A stretch of 64,000 bases of DNA from Luteimicrobium album (GTDB taxonomy: Bacteria > Actinomycetota > Actinomycetes > Actinomycetales > Cellulomonadaceae), in the NCBI RefSeq assembly GCF_030161555.1, contig NZ_BSUK01000001.1, positions 1,736,001-1,800,000 on the forward strand, in the 5' to 3' direction. Each line of letters starts with the position of its first letter. The first letter of the stretch is position 1. This document shows positions 18,959 to 28,968 of this stretch, piece by piece. The position numbers were made by a program, and so were the translations under genes. The notes beneath the pieces are model-generated. The model was given only the letters and a program-made list of their open reading frames with translations, ran no database searches and was not told the DNA's origin.

Positions 18959-20320
18959 GTGACGTACCGGCTCATCCTGCGCGGGGGCGCTTCGCCGACG
19001 GCCGACTCGTCGACGTCGAGATCGAGGGTGGGCTGATCACGTCCGTCCGATCGACCGAGACGGCCGCAGGTTCCCACGTGCCGGACGGCTCGACCGACGT
19101 CCAGCTCGCCACCTGGCTGAGCGGCGCGTCCCCGCGCGAGGGCGTCGTCCGGGTCGACGTCGCCGGGCGTCTCGTCCTCCCCTTCTCGTCAACGGGCACG
19201 CACATCTCGACAAGACTCTCGTCGGAGGTGCCTGGCAGCCCCACCGCGGTGGCCCCTCCGTCGCTGCGAGGGTCTCCGCCGAGAAGGAGCTCCGCACCGC
19301 GCTCGAGACACCCGTGTCCGTCCGTGCACGAGCACTCGCGGACCAGCTCGTCCGTGCCGGAACCGGTGCCGTCCGCACGCACGTCGACGTCGATCTCCAG
19401 GTCGGGCTGACACAGCTCGAGCAGGTCCTCGTGCTCCGCGAGGCGCTCGCGGACCAGCTCCGGATCGAGACCGTCGCCTTCCCCCAGAGCGGCATCCTGG
19501 CGTCGCCGGGTGTGGCCGGGCTGCTGGACGAGGCGCTCCGGCTCGGAGCGGACGTGGTCGGCGGCCTCGACCCCGCAGGCTTCGACGGCGACGCGGAAGC
19601 ACATCTCGACGTGGTCTTCGGCCTCGCCTCCCGCCACGGCACCCCCGTCGACATCCATCTCCACGACCTCGGGGCCCGGGCCGCACGCCAGCTCGGAATG
19701 ATTGCGGACCGCACGGTCGCGCTCGGGATGGCCGGCCGGGTCGTCGTCAGCCACGCGTACGGACTCGGCACTCTCACCGCCACCGAGCTGGGTGCCGTCG
19801 GAGAGCGCCTCGCCACCGCTGGCGTCGCCGTGATGACCAACGGCCCCGCAGGTCCGATGCCCCCGTCCTCGCCCTCCGTGCGCTGGGCGTGACGGTCTTC
19901 GCGGGCACCGACAACATCCGGGACGCCTGGTGGCCCTTCGGGGACGGCGACATGCTCGGTGTCGCACGGACCATCGCCTACCAGTCGGGGTTCCGCGACG
20001 ACGACGACCTCGCGGTCGCGCTCGACCTCGCGACCGACGCCGCCGCCCGTGCGCTGCAGATCGACGGCTACGGGCTGTCACCCGGCGCCCCGGCCGACCT
20101 GCTCGTCGTCGACGCGCGCAGTGCCGCCGAGGCCGTCGCGGCGGACGCGCCTCGCGCCGTCGTGCGGTCCGGCGAGCTGCTCGAATCCGGCCCCGACCCA
20201 CGCTGGCCGTCCCGTGGCTCGCTGAGCACGCCTTGCACCCATGCGGCCGAGAGCGAAGCCCGGGTCGGCACGCCCCCACGAACCCCGTCCGCCCCACTAC
20301 CGACCTCCCCAAGGAGCTGA
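18959..20320 (+). CDS. Cytosine deaminase-like amidohydrolase 1 (three frame changes)
   Basis: A metal-dependent hydrolase of the amidohydrolase superfamily, CodA branch. Visible motifs in order: NGHAHLDKT (HxH metal pair), THVDVD, HLHDLGARAARQ (His ligand), VVSHAYGLG (His) and FAGTDNIRDAWWPFG (catalytic Asp), so the active site is complete. It should hydrolyse a cyclic amide/amidine (cytosine, creatinine or hydantoin-like). Frame changes of -1 occur near 18983-18990, 19172-19180 and 19861-19866, all in G or C runs. GTG start with TTGGAGG upstream. The current frame ends inside the next RBS; a more family-like end (AGRPVAR, TGA at 20223-20225) lies in another frame, so the C-terminus is uncertain. 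Confidence 0.8.
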
Positions 20321-20321
20321 C

Positions 20322-21899
20322 CATGGCACCATCGCGTCACCGCACCGTCACCGCGGCCGCAGCCGCCTCCGTCGTGTGCCTGCTGCTGTCGGCCTGCGCC
20401 GGTGCGGCGCAGAAGACCACCGCGAGCGATCAGGCAAGCGCCGGGGGCGTTCCGACACGGTGATCATCGGGACCGGCGCGGTCCCGCAGAGCCTCGAGCC
20501 CGCGATCGCGGACGAGGTCCAGACCGACTTCACGGTCTCGTCCATGTACGACAAGCTGTTGACCTACGACAAGTCGGGCAAGGAGGTCCCCGAGCTGGCC
20601 ACCGCCTGGAAGGTCGGCACGGGCGCCACGTCCGTCGAGCTGACCTTGCGTGACGACGTCACGTTCCACAGCGGCAACAAGCTCACTGCGGCAGACGTGG
20701 TGTACACGCTCGACCGGGACAAGAAGATCGGGCTGGGAGTCGCCTCGTTCATCTCCGACTACGCCAGCGCCAAGGCCACCGATGACACGCACGTCGTGGT
20801 GACGCTCAAGAAGCCGGACGCGTCGTTCGTGGGAGCGCTCAGCAAGGTCTACATCCTCGACTCCGCGCTCGTGAAGCAGAACGAGGGCAGCGACGACGCA
20901 CAGCAGTGGCTCGCCACCCACGACGCGGGCTCCGGGCCGTACACGCTGGCGAAGTACGCGGCGAACCAGCAGACCGAGGTCACCCGCTTCTCCGACTACT
21001 GGGCTTACACCGACGACCGCCCCAAGCAGGTGGTCTACCGCTACATCGCGGAGAGCAGCACGCTGCGCGACGAGCTCACCTCCGGCGGGGTCGACGTCGC
21101 TACCGGCCTGGCACCGACCGACGCCGCCGCCGTGGCGAAGCTCGAGGACGTCCAGGCCGAGAGCCTGCCGAGCCTTCTCGAGCTCTTCGTCATGTTCAAC
21201 ACCCAGGGTGCCGTCACGAAGGACCCCCGCGTGCGTGAGGCCATCCAGCTCGCGTACGACTACCAGGGGCACCTGTCGTCGATCCTCCAGAACCAGGGTC
21301 AGATCGCGTCGGGGCTCGCGGCGCCTTCCGTCGGTTGCCGCTACGACGCAGGGACGTCGAAGCAGGACGTCGCCAAGGCCAAGGAGCTGATCGCCGAGGC
21401 CGGAGCCACGGGCAAGACCGTCACGATGGCCTACCAGACGACGATCCCCGAGCACGCCAAGGCCGCGACCCTCCTGCAGTCCAACCTCAAGGACATCGGG
21501 CTGAACCTCAAGCTCCAGCCTGTGACGTACCCGCAGTACACCGCGATGATCAAGAAAGCCGGAACCACACCCGACCTCGGTCTGCTCTGGGACTTCCCGT
21601 ACTACCCCGCCATCGGGCCGATGCTCTACCGGGTCTACGACTCCGCCTTCATCGACCAGACGAACTACGCGCGCTACTCGAACCCCCAGGTCGACGCGCT
21701 CCTCGAGAAGGGGCTGAGCGAGTCCGACTCCGACGCAGCCTGCGAGGACTACACGCAGGCGCAGAAGCTCATCGTCGACGACCACGTCGCGGCGATGATC
21801 TCCAACCCGGTCACCACCGTCGAGCTCCGCAAGGGGCTGTCGATCAGCTACGACCCCACGAGCCAGCTCTTCGACGTCTCGACCCTCGTGCAGAAGTGA
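20322..21899 (+). CDS. Dipeptide/nickel-type ABC substrate-binding lipoprotein (one frame change)
   Basis: A family 5 solute-binding protein (DppA/OppA type), ~526 residues. The signal peptide ends CLLLSACAG (lipobox). After the linker the family pattern runs SDTVIIGTGAVPQSLEPAIADEVQ, MYDKLLTYD, LTLRDDVTFHSGNKLTAADVVYTLDR and GSGPYTLAKY, with a closing QLFDVSTL. A -1 change at 20444-20450 in a GGGGG run separates the lipoprotein start from the mature domain. AAGGAG sits 7 bases before the ATG. It is the recruiting component for the transporter encoded downstream. The ligand is probably the substrate of the catabolic island, not necessarily a peptide. Confidence 0.87.
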   Translation, partial: HGTIASPHRHRGRSRLRRVPAAVGLRRCGAEDHRERSGKRRGRSDTVIIGTGAVPQSLEPAIADEVQTDFTVSSMYDKLLTYDKSGKEVPELATAWKVGTGATSVELTLRDDVTFHSGNKLTAADVVYTLDRDKKIGLGVASFISDYASAKATDDTHVVVTLKKPDASFVGALSKVYILDSALVKQNEGSDDAQQWLATHDAGSGPYTLAKYAANQQTEVTRFSDYWAYTDDRPKQVVYRYIAESSTLRDELTSGGVDVATGLAPTDAAAVAKLEDVQAESLPSLLELFVMFNTQGAVTKDPRVREAIQLAYDYQGHLSSILQNQGQIASGLAAPSVGCRYDAGTSKQDVAKAKELIAEAGATGKTVTMAYQTTIPEHAKAATLLQSNLKDIGLNLKLQPVTYPQYTAMIKKAGTTPDLGLLWDFPYYPAIGPMLYRVYDSAFIDQTNYARYSNPQVDALLEKGLSESDSDAACEDYTQAQKLIVDDHVAAMISNPVTTVELRKGLSISYDPTSQLFDVSTLVQK

Positions 21900-21972
21900 T
21901 CACACGCGGGGTGGCCTCGTGCGCACGCCGAGGCCACCCCGCCCACGCAGCAGGCATCCGAAGGGAGCAGCG

Positions 21973-22992
21973 GTGACGCGTTTCGTGCTCCGGCGAGTCG
22001 GGCTCGCCGTCCTCACCGTCTGGGGTGTGGCCACCTTGGTCTTCCTCATGACCAAGCTCATCCCCGGCGACGCGGCACGCGTCGCGGCCGGACGCACCGC
22101 CACCGCCGAGCAGATCGAGGCCGCGCGCCAACGGCTGGGACTGGACCGGCCGATGGTCGAGCAGTACCTGCACTACCTCGGCGGCCTCTTGCACGGGGAC
22201 CTCGGCTGGTCGGCCTCGACCAAGCAGCCCGTCGCGGTGGACCTCCAGGTCGCCTTCCCCGTCACGCTGCAGCTGGTCCTGGTGGCCATGGTCTTCACCG
22301 TGGTGGTCGCGATCCCGCTGGGGACCTTCGCCGCATTGCGTCACGGGAGCGCCGCGGATGCGGCGACCCGGCTCGTCGCGATCCTGGGCGGCGGAGTCCC
22401 CGTGTTCTGGCTCGCGCTGGTGTTGCAGTGGCTCTTCGCCGTGCGACTCGGCTGGACCCCGATCTCGGGAGCGAACGGGTACGGCCTCGACCCGCCTGTT
22501 GTCACGGGCGCGACGCTCGTCGACTCGCTCCTGGCCGGCAGCCCGCAGATGTTCGCCGACTCCGCGGCCCATCTCGTCCTGCCTGCCCTCGCGCTGAGCG
22601 CGCCCTTCCTGGCGGTGGTGGTGCGCAACGTGCGGTCCACCATGCTGGGTGTGCTCGGCACGGACTACGCGAGCTTCGCCGTCGCCAAGGGGGTGACGAC
22701 CTGGCGCCTCGTCGTCCGGCACGCCCTACCCGCGGCTGCGAGCTCGACGCTGACGATCCTCGGCATGCAGCTCGGCTTCATGCTCGGAGCAGCGCTCCTG
22801 GTCGAGGCGGTCTTCGCGATGCCCGGCCTCGGCACCTACCTGTACACCGCGATCCTCAACCAGGACACCTTCGCCGTCCTGGGCGGCGTCCTGGTCACGG
22901 GTGCCGTCTTCGTTCTCGCCGGCCTCGTGGTCGACCTGATCCAGATGGCCATCGACCCGCGGGTGCGTTCGTCGCACCTGGCCCACGCATGA
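21973..22992 (+). CDS. Dipeptide-type ABC transporter permease (DppB-like)
   Basis: This 339-residue permease begins TRFVLRRVGLAVLTVWGVATLVFLMTKLIPGD, the standard DppB first helix, then GLDRPMVEQYLHYLGGLLHGDLGWS. The coupling loop FAVAKGVTTWRLVVRHALPAAASSTLT is the EAA motif. About six membrane segments. GTG is preceded by AAGGGAGC. Intact and followed closely by the partner permease. Confidence 0.9.
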   Translation: MTRFVLRRVGLAVLTVWGVATLVFLMTKLIPGDAARVAAGRTATAEQIEAARQRLGLDRPMVEQYLHYLGGLLHGDLGWSASTKQPVAVDLQVAFPVTLQLVLVAMVFTVVVAIPLGTFAALRHGSAADAATRLVAILGGGVPVFWLALVLQWLFAVRLGWTPISGANGYGLDPPVVTGATLVDSLLAGSPQMFADSAAHLVLPALALSAPFLAVVVRNVRSTMLGVLGTDYASFAVAKGVTTWRLVVRHALPAAASSTLTILGMQLGFMLGAALLVEAVFAMPGLGTYLYTAILNQDTFAVLGGVLVTGAVFVLAGLVVDLIQMAIDPRVRSSHLAHA

Positions 22993-23003
22993 GGGAGCGC
23001 CCC

Positions 23004-23956
23004 ATGTCCTCACCCGATCTGGTCGAGCACCGAGCCCCGGCCGACGACGTCGAAGCCCGGGACTCCCGTGGCGAACGCCCCCGCGCTGGACGACCGCGAG
23101 GATCGGCGCGGTGCTGGCCCGAGGCTCTCGCCGTCTCGCGGGTCGCCGCGCGGGCGCACTCGACGTTCTCGCCACGGTGCTCGTCCTCGTGCTCCTGGTC
23201 CTGGCGGCCGTGGGGCCCTGGCTAGCGCCGCACGACCCGTACCGGGCCGACCCGGCGACGGCGCTCCTGCCACCAGGGGCGGGGCACCTGCTCGGCACGG
23301 ACGACTCGGGCCGCGACATCCTGTCACGCCTGCTGGCGGGCACTCGCGCGACCTTGCTCTCCTCGGTTGCGGTGGTCGTTCTGAGTGCGGCGGTCGGGGC
23401 AGCCGTCGCGACCCTCGCGGCGGCATCGCCCCGCTGGCTCGACGAGGTGATCATGCGCGTCGTCGACATGTTCCTCGCGTTCCCGTCGATGGTGCTCGCC
23501 CTCGGGGTCGCCGCAGCGCTGGGCCCGTCGCTGACCTCCGTGGTCGTCGCCATGGTCATCGCGATGTGGCCGGCCACGGCGAGGCTCGTGCGCTCCGTCA
23601 TGCGCGAGACGATGGCGGCCCAGTACGTCGAGGCCGCACGCCTGACCGGGATGTCCCGGCGGCGGGCGATGCTCAGGCACGTCCTGCCGAACTCGTTGGA
23701 CTCGCTGTACGTCCAGCTGGGGCTCGACGTCTCCGGCGCGATCGTGCTGATCGCCGGCCTCGCCTTCCTAGGTGTGGGTGCCGCCCCGCCGAGTGCCGAC
23801 TGGGGTTCGATGGTCGCTGCCGGCCGGGAGTACGTGACGACGGCGTGGTGGGTGGCCTTCTTCCCCGGCGCCGCGATCACGGTCGCCGCGGTCGCGTTCG
23901 GCCTCTTCGGCGACGCGTTGCGCACACGCCTCGACCCGACGGTGGTCCGAGGATGA
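23004..23956 (+). CDS. Dipeptide-type ABC transporter permease (DppC-like; one frame change)
   Basis: Partner permease of the importer. After a polar N-terminus, LDVLATVLVLVLLVLAAVGPWLAPHDPYRAD is followed by HLLGTDDSGRDILSRLLAGTRATL, the DppC/OppC signature, and by the EAA loop EAARLTGMSRRRAMLRHVLPNSLDSL. A -1 change near 23080-23087 (GCCCCCG) separates the first ~28 residues from the rest. The stop overlaps the ATPase ATG (ATGA). Function as heterodimer with the preceding permease is typical. Confidence 0.87.
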
Positions 23957-24807
23957 GCGCCGGCGGCCCCCTGCTCGAGGTCCGGGACCTCGCTGTCCGG
24001 GTCCGGGAGTCCGAGGGGCCGCGTCTCGTTCGGGACGTCTCCTTCGAGATCGCGGCCGGTGAGCGCCTCGCACTGGTCGGCGAGTCCGGCTCGGGGAAGT
24101 CGACCGTGGCCAAGGCGCTCGTCCAGCTGGACCGGACCGTCGAGGTGTCGGGCTCGGTCCGGTTCGACGGCCGGGAGCTGGTCGGGGCGCGGCCGGGGGA
24201 CCTGCGACGTGTTCGAGGCTCCGGGATAGCCATGATCTTCCAGGACCCGATGACGGCGCTCAACCCGGTGCGACGAGTGCTGGACCAGGTAGCCGAGCCC
24301 TTGGTGATCCGCGGCGTTCCGCGGCGTGAGGCACGCCGGCTGGCCGTGGCCATGCTGGACCGGCTGGGGGTGGCGGACGCGGCCCGCAGGGCCCACGACT
24401 ATCCCACGGCCTTCTCGGGTGGCATGCGCCAGCGCGTCGTGATGGCGGCCGCGCTCGTCGGCGGGCCACGCCTGCTGGTCGCGGACGAACCCACGACCGC
24501 GCTGGACGTCCGGGTCCAGGAGCAGGTGCTGGACCTGATCGAGGAGCAGTCGCGCGAGCTCGGCCTTGCGGTGCTCCTCATCACCCACGACCTCGGGATC
24601 GTTGCGGGCCTGGCTGACCGCGTGGCGGTGATGCGCTCCGGTGCCCTCGTCGAGACCCGTCCTGTCGACGAGCTGTTCGCCGACCCCCACCACCCGTACA
24701 CTCGCGGCCTGCTCGAGTCCGTGCCGCGCATCGACGCGGCACCCGGGCAGAGGCTGCGGACCGTGGCCGACGCGGTGGACGACACCCGGGAGAGCGCTGA
24801 TGCCTGA
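23953..24807 (+). CDS. Dipeptide-type ABC transporter ATP-binding protein (DppD-like)
   Basis: This 284-residue ATPase has Walker [11 protein letters not shown]-loop [12 protein letters not shown], signature [15 protein letters not shown], Walker [14 protein letters not shown], the H-loop ITHD and the C-terminal DppD segment [16 protein letters not shown]. It is intact, overlaps the permease stop and overlaps the next ATPase start by eight bases. Confidence 0.92.
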   Translation: MSAGGPLLEVRDLAVRVRESEGPRLVRDVSFEIAAGERLALVGESGSGKSTVAKALVQLDRTVEVSGSVRFDGRELVGARPGDLRRVRGSGIAMIFQDPMTALNPVRRVLDQVAEPLVIRGVPRREARRLAVAMLDRLGVADAARRAHDYPTAFSGGMRQRVVMAAALVGGPRLLVADEPTTALDVRVQEQVLDLIEEQSRELGLAVLLITHDLGIVAGLADRVAVMRSGALVETRPVDELFADPHHPYTRGLLESVPRIDAAPGQRLRTVADAVDDTRESADA

Positions 24808-25665
24808 ATCGACGAGAGTGGGATCCGTGCCGTTCGAGAGCACCACGTCGAGGCCCCTGCTGCAGGTCTTCGACCTCGTGAAGAGCTTCGGGACCGGTCG
24901 CACCGCGCACACGGTCGTCGACCACGTCTCCTTCGAGCTGGCCGAGGGAGAGGTGCTGGGGCTGGTCGGGGAGTCCGGCTCGGGGAAGTCGACGACGGTC
25001 CGCTGCGTGATGGGGCTCGAGAAGCCCGACGGCGGCGACCTGGACTTCGACCGGATCGATCTCGTCTCCCCGTCACGCTCGGGGCGCCGCCGCTTCCTGC
25101 GCGAGGTCCAGATGGTCTTTCAGGATCCGTATTCCAGCCTGGACCCCAGGATGACGGTCCGGAGCCTGGTCGCTGAACCGCTCGTCGTGGCGGGGGAGTG
25201 CCGGCGTCCGAGCGGCTCGACCGGGTGGTCGACGTCCTCGAGCGCGTCGGACTGGACGCGTCGGCACTCGATCGACACCCGCGCGCCTTCTCGGGTGGTC
25301 AGCGGCAGCGGATCGCCATCGCGCGCGCGCTCGTCGTGAAGCCTCGGCTGCTCGTCTGCGACGAGCCCGTCTCCGCGCTCGACGTCTCGGTGCAGGCCCA
25401 GGTGCTCAATCTTCTGGCGGACATGCGGACGGAGCTGGGCCTGTCGATCCTGTTCATCGCGCACGACCTGGCGGTGGTGCGCTATCTGTGCGACAGGCTC
25501 GTCGTGCTCAAGGACGGCCGGGCCGTCGAGTCGGGGACTCGTGACGAGATCTACGGGTCTCCCCGCCACCCCTACACCCAGGCGCTGCTGGAGGCGGTGC
25601 CGCGGCTCGACCCGGCTGGGGAGCGTGCGCGTCGTGCCGTGCGGCAGGGACGACGAGCGGCGTGA
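24800..25665 (+). CDS. Dipeptide-type ABC transporter ATP-binding protein (DppF-like; one frame change)
   Basis: Second ATPase of the importer. Walker [11 protein letters not shown]-loop [16 protein letters not shown], signature [15 protein letters not shown], Walker [14 protein letters not shown] and H-loop AHDLAV are visible, with the C-terminal [18 protein letters not shown] -1 change at 25190-25195 (GCGGGGGAG) separates [10 protein letters not shown] from [14 protein letters not shown]. It is the last gene of the operon and is convergent with the isochorismatase-fold gene. Confidence 0.88.
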
Positions 25666-25719
25666 CGCGCCGCGGCCGACGAGAGGGGTCGACGAGGAAG
25701 ATGACCGGTGGTGTCCCTC

Positions 25720-26469
25720 TCAGGAGTCGGTCGACGCGCCGACCCGGTCCAGGTAGTCGTTGACGTCTGCGAGCGGCACGACGTCGCCGATCTTGGTCGA
25801 GATGTCGAAGAGGGTCCACTGGTGTGCGCCGGGGAGGTGGTCGGCGACGGCCTCGGGCACGACGATCGTGCGAAAGCCGTTGGCCAGGGAGTCTGCCGCG
25901 GTCGCCCGGACGCAGCCGGACGTGACGACGCCGGTGAGGATGACGGTGTCGACGCCGGCGTCGTGGAGCACGGTCGCGAGGTAGGTGTGCGCGAACGCGC
26001 TGGACTGGGTCTTCACGATGAGGTGCTCACCTTCCTGCACCTCGAGGGCCGGGTCGAGCTCGGTGCCCCGGCTGCCGAGCGCGAGATCGCCGCTGCCGGG
26101 GAACTTCCGTGCCATCCCGGTCGCTGACACGAGTCCGCGCGCGGTCGACTGGTAGGCCTGGGTCGTGAAGACGACGGGCACGCCCGCGGACCGCGCGTGT
26201 CCCAGCAGGTCGTTGACCGCTGCGACGGTGTTCTCGGCGCCGGGACAGTAGGCGGCGTACTCCGGCTGGGTCCAGAAGCGGGCGAGGTCGATCACCACGA
26301 TCGCGGGACGCGAGCCGAGGCCGACCTGGCCCCATTTCTTTCCGGCGGAGTCCCGCCATCGGCCGAGCAGCTCGATGGTGTCCGACATCTGCTGCTCGAT
26401 CTGCGCGGCGAGCGCCTCGGGGTCGTCCTGGATGGTCCCGGCGACAGCTTCTGGCGAGGTGGTGGTCAT
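25720..26469 (-). CDS. N-carbamoylsarcosine amidase-like isochorismatase-fold hydrolase
   Basis: A 249-residue cysteine hydrolase. RPAIVVIDLARFWTQPEYA (catalytic Asp), EHLIVKTQSSAF (Lys) and VILTGVVTSGCVRATAADS (nucleophile Cys) form the triad of the family. The local pattern DLA-x-x-WTQP, CPG-x-E-x-T and WTLFDISTKIGDV closely follows Arthrobacter N-carbamoylsarcosine amidase, which releases sarcosine, CO2 and ammonia. An N-carbamoyl compound is thus the most likely substrate, though maleamate or other N-carbamoyl amino acid hydrolysis is possible. ATG is preceded by AAGGAGC on the coding strand. It is divergent from the M24 operon, with operator-like sites in between. Confidence 0.8.
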   Translation of the reverse strand: MTTTSPEAVAGTIQDDPEALAAQIEQQMSDTIELLGRWRDSAGKKWGQVGLGSRPAIVVIDLARFWTQPEYAAYCPGAENTVAAVNDLLGHARSAGVPVVFTTQAYQSTARGLVSATGMARKFPGSGDLALGSRGTELDPALEVQEGEHLIVKTQSSAFAHTYLATVLHDAGVDTVILTGVVTSGCVRATAADSLANGFRTIVVPEAVADHLPGAHQWTLFDISTKIGDVVPLADVNDYLDRVGASTDS

Positions 26470-26484
26470 GAGTGCTCCTTCGTG

Positions 26485-26496
26485 TTGGCATACCAA
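26485..26496 (-). promoter_or_regulatory. Operator-like site C upstream of the N-carbamoylsarcosine amidase-like gene
   Basis: TTGGCATACCAA has TTGG/CCAA arms and the GGCATACC core seen in the other island boxes. It lies about 16 bases before the amidase start, where a bound repressor would block initiation. Confidence 0.5.
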
Positions 26497-26584
26497 CTCT
26501 GACATGAGAGCGGTGCCTCGGTAGGACCCTTCGGCAGTTTTTACCGCGATGTAACACATCAGGCATGCCCTGGCCGGAATGTAG

Positions 26585-26603
26585 ATGGCATTCTGCATAC
26601 CAA
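26585..26603 (+). promoter_or_regulatory. Operator-like site D upstream of the M24-TIM-oxidase operon
   Basis: ATGGCATTCTGCATACCAA matches site B (ATGGCATTTTGTATACCGG) at 15 of 17 core bases. It lies 21 bases before the M24 start in the divergent promoter region. With site B it defines the shared element ATGGCATTYTGYATACC. Confidence 0.65.
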
Positions 26604-26624
26604 CGAGGCCACGAAAGGACTGTC

Positions 26625-27884
26625 ATGACGTATCCGATCATCGCACCGCTGCTGCCCCCGAGCGACGACTTCCCGATGCTCTCGCTCGCGGAGAGGGACC
26701 GGCGGTACGGGGCCTTGCGGGCCGGGATGTCGCGCGACGGTCTCGACGCGCTCGTCGTCTTCGGAAACGGGAGAGACGGCTACGACCGATACATCTCGAA
26801 CGAACAGCTCGGCACCGTCGCGGTCCTGACGGCGACGACCGCAACCGTGATCGGCCGCTACCCGCTCGCGCGCCTGGACCCGTCCGGAGACCGCTACGAG
26901 CGATGGGTCGACGACGTCCGCCAGGGACCGGTCCCGGAGGTCCTGCGTGACCTCCTTGCCGAGCACGGGCTCGGCAAGGGTGCGACCGTCGGCGTCGTCG
27001 GACTCACCGGGCTCGGGTTCGGCGCCGACGACGGTTGGATCGCATACACCACCTGGCACCGCGTCCTCGAGCTCCTCCCCGCAGTCCGGTTCGTCGACGC
27101 GGGCGGGGACTTCGAGCGCATGGCGCTCGTCAAGAGCCCCGAGGAACGGGCCATGGTGCGCAAGGCCGCAGCGATCGGGGAGATGGCGTGCGCCGCGTTC
27201 GTCGACGCGACGAGACCCGGTGTCCGTGAGACCGAGGTCGCCGCTGCGGCGCTCGGTGCGACGATCGCCGCCGGCGGCTGGTCGTACGACCCCGTGGTCT
27301 GCTTCCGGGCCGGCCGCGACAGGTTCTCCTGGGGGCGCCCCGAGTGGATCGGGATGGGCGGAGGAGGCCGCGTCTTGGTGGCCGGTGACTCCGCGGCCGC
27401 TGAGCTCTTCAGCTTCTACGGCGGTTTCGAGACCCAGCAGCAGATCGAGGCCCACATCGGTGAACTCGACAGCATCGCCCGGGCGCTCGAGGCGACGTGC
27501 CACGAGTCGTACGACGCCGGGCTCGCCGTGCTGGCACGTCCGGGGGCGACGTTCGACGAGCTGGCCGAGGCCATGATGGCACCGATGCTGCGCGACGGGT
27601 TCTGGAACACCGGACCCCAGGTGCACGGCGTCGGGCCCTGCTGGCCCAACACCGCGACGCACGTGAACACGCAAGGTGACCCGATGTTCGATGGTCTGGC
27701 ACTGCCACCCGTCAAACCGCAGGACGGAGACATCGAGCTCGCGCCCGGCATGGCGTTCGCGTTCGAGCCGAACGCGATCCGCGGTCACCGCAGGATCTGC
27801 ATCGGCGGCACCGTGATGCTCACCGAGGACGGGATCGAGGAGCTGAACACGCTCGCCAAGACCGTGCACGTGGTGCCGGCATGA
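26625..27884 (+). CDS. Creatinase-like M24 (pita-bread) protein lacking the metal site
   Basis: This 419-residue protein has an N-terminal creatinase/prolidase domain (ERDRRYGALRAGMSRDGLDALVVFG) and a C-terminal pita-bread domain. In M24 metallopeptidases two Asp, one His and two Glu bind metals. Here the two Asp positions fall in AELFSFYGGFETQ, the His remains in QVHGVGP, one Glu remains in AFAFEPN, and the last Glu position reads RICIGGTVML. Loss of three ligands points to a metal-free creatinase-type hydrolase rather than an aminopeptidase. Creatinase cleaves creatine to sarcosine and urea. ATG is preceded by AAAGGAC. The stop overlaps the next start (ATGA). Intact. Substrate is inferred only. 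Confidence 0.72.
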   Translation: MTYPIIAPLLPPSDDFPMLSLAERDRRYGALRAGMSRDGLDALVVFGNGRDGYDRYISNEQLGTVAVLTATTATVIGRYPLARLDPSGDRYERWVDDVRQGPVPEVLRDLLAEHGLGKGATVGVVGLTGLGFGADDGWIAYTTWHRVLELLPAVRFVDAGGDFERMALVKSPEERAMVRKAAAIGEMACAAFVDATRPGVRETEVAAAALGATIAAGGWSYDPVVCFRAGRDRFSWGRPEWIGMGGGGRVLVAGDSAAAELFSFYGGFETQQQIEAHIGELDSIARALEATCHESYDAGLAVLARPGATFDELAEAMMAPMLRDGFWNTGPQVHGVGPCWPNTATHVNTQGDPMFDGLALPPVKPQDGDIELAPGMAFAFEPNAIRGHRRICIGGTVMLTEDGIEELNTLAKTVHVVPA

Positions 27885-28968
27885 CCCGGATCGGGAGCGA
27901 CGTCAAGATCGTCGACGGAAAGTCGCTGTGGGGGACCCCGCACGAGGCGCTCGACGCGGTAGCCGCGGCGGGTCTCGACGGAGTGCTGTTCCGGACGATC
28001 GACGAGATCAGCCCGACCCTGGACCCCGGAGCCCTGCGGGAGGTCGCTGAGCACGCGCAGGCGCTCGGGCTGTACGTCGAGATGGGCGTCGGCAAGGTCA
28101 ACCCCTACATGACGGCTGAGCTGCCGCGCGTCCGTGACATCGGCGAGGGCAGCTACCTCGCCGGCATGCAGCGGATGCTCGAAGCGTGCGCGGCCCACGG
28201 GTGGACGCAGACCTGGACGGCCCTCGGTGGCTTCAAGGGGCAGTACGACGGCCTGTACATCACCGACCGGTTCCGAGCCGAAGCGCCCTGGGCCGACCAG
28301 CTGGCCGCGACGACGTCGTTCCTCACCCTGCTCGCACCCACGTTGCGAGACCTCGGGGTGAGCCTCAACATCGAGACCCACGAAGAGGTCACGACCTTCG
28401 AGCTGGCCCGGCTCGTCGAGGAGGTCGGGCCCGACGCCATCGGGATCTGCCTCGACCCTGGGAATCTGCCGGTGCGGGGGAGGTGCCGGAGGACGGGGTG
28501 CGCCGGGTCGCGCCGTACGTGCGCACGACGCAGCTGAGAGACGCCGCCCTCGTGCCGCTCGGTCCCACCATCGGCCGCTTCCTCGCACCCTGCGGCGAGG
28601 GGGTCATCAACTGGTCGACCGTGCTTCACGACGTTCTCGAACACCGGCCGGAGCTCGACCTGACGATCGAGGGGATCGGACCCGTGCGCGCCGAGATGCC
28701 GATCCTCGACCAGGACCCGGTCTGGCGTGCCGGCCACCTGGACCTCAGCGACGACGAGCTCGCACGGCTGAGGTCGCTCGCCGACGACTACGCGGACCGC
28801 GCCCGCGCCGGCGAGGCGGAGACACTCGAACAGCTCCGGGCGCCCCGGCCGGCACTGCCGGCGCACGAGGAGTTCGTGGCGCGGAGCGCGGCCCACCTGC
28901 GCTCGGTGCTCGCATCGCTCTCCGGAGAAGACCTGAAGCCTGCCCCGGCCGGGGCAGGACCGCAGTGA
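27881..28968 (+). CDS. Xylose isomerase-like TIM-barrel protein 1 (one frame change)
   Basis: About 362 residues. A sugar phosphate isomerase/epimerase-fold (AP endonuclease 2-like) protein. Candidate metal residues are Glu in NIETHEE, Asp in CLDPGNL and Glu in TIEGIG, but the usual His in the THLRD segment is Gln here ([10 protein letters not shown]). The sequence is a clear paralogue of the second TIM-barrel gene two genes downstream (shared [25 protein letters not shown]). A -1 change at 28480-28487 in GCGGGGGAGG separates [10 protein letters not shown] from [13 protein letters not shown]. Likely an isomerase/epimerase or lyase step; real reaction unknown. Confidence 0.7.
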
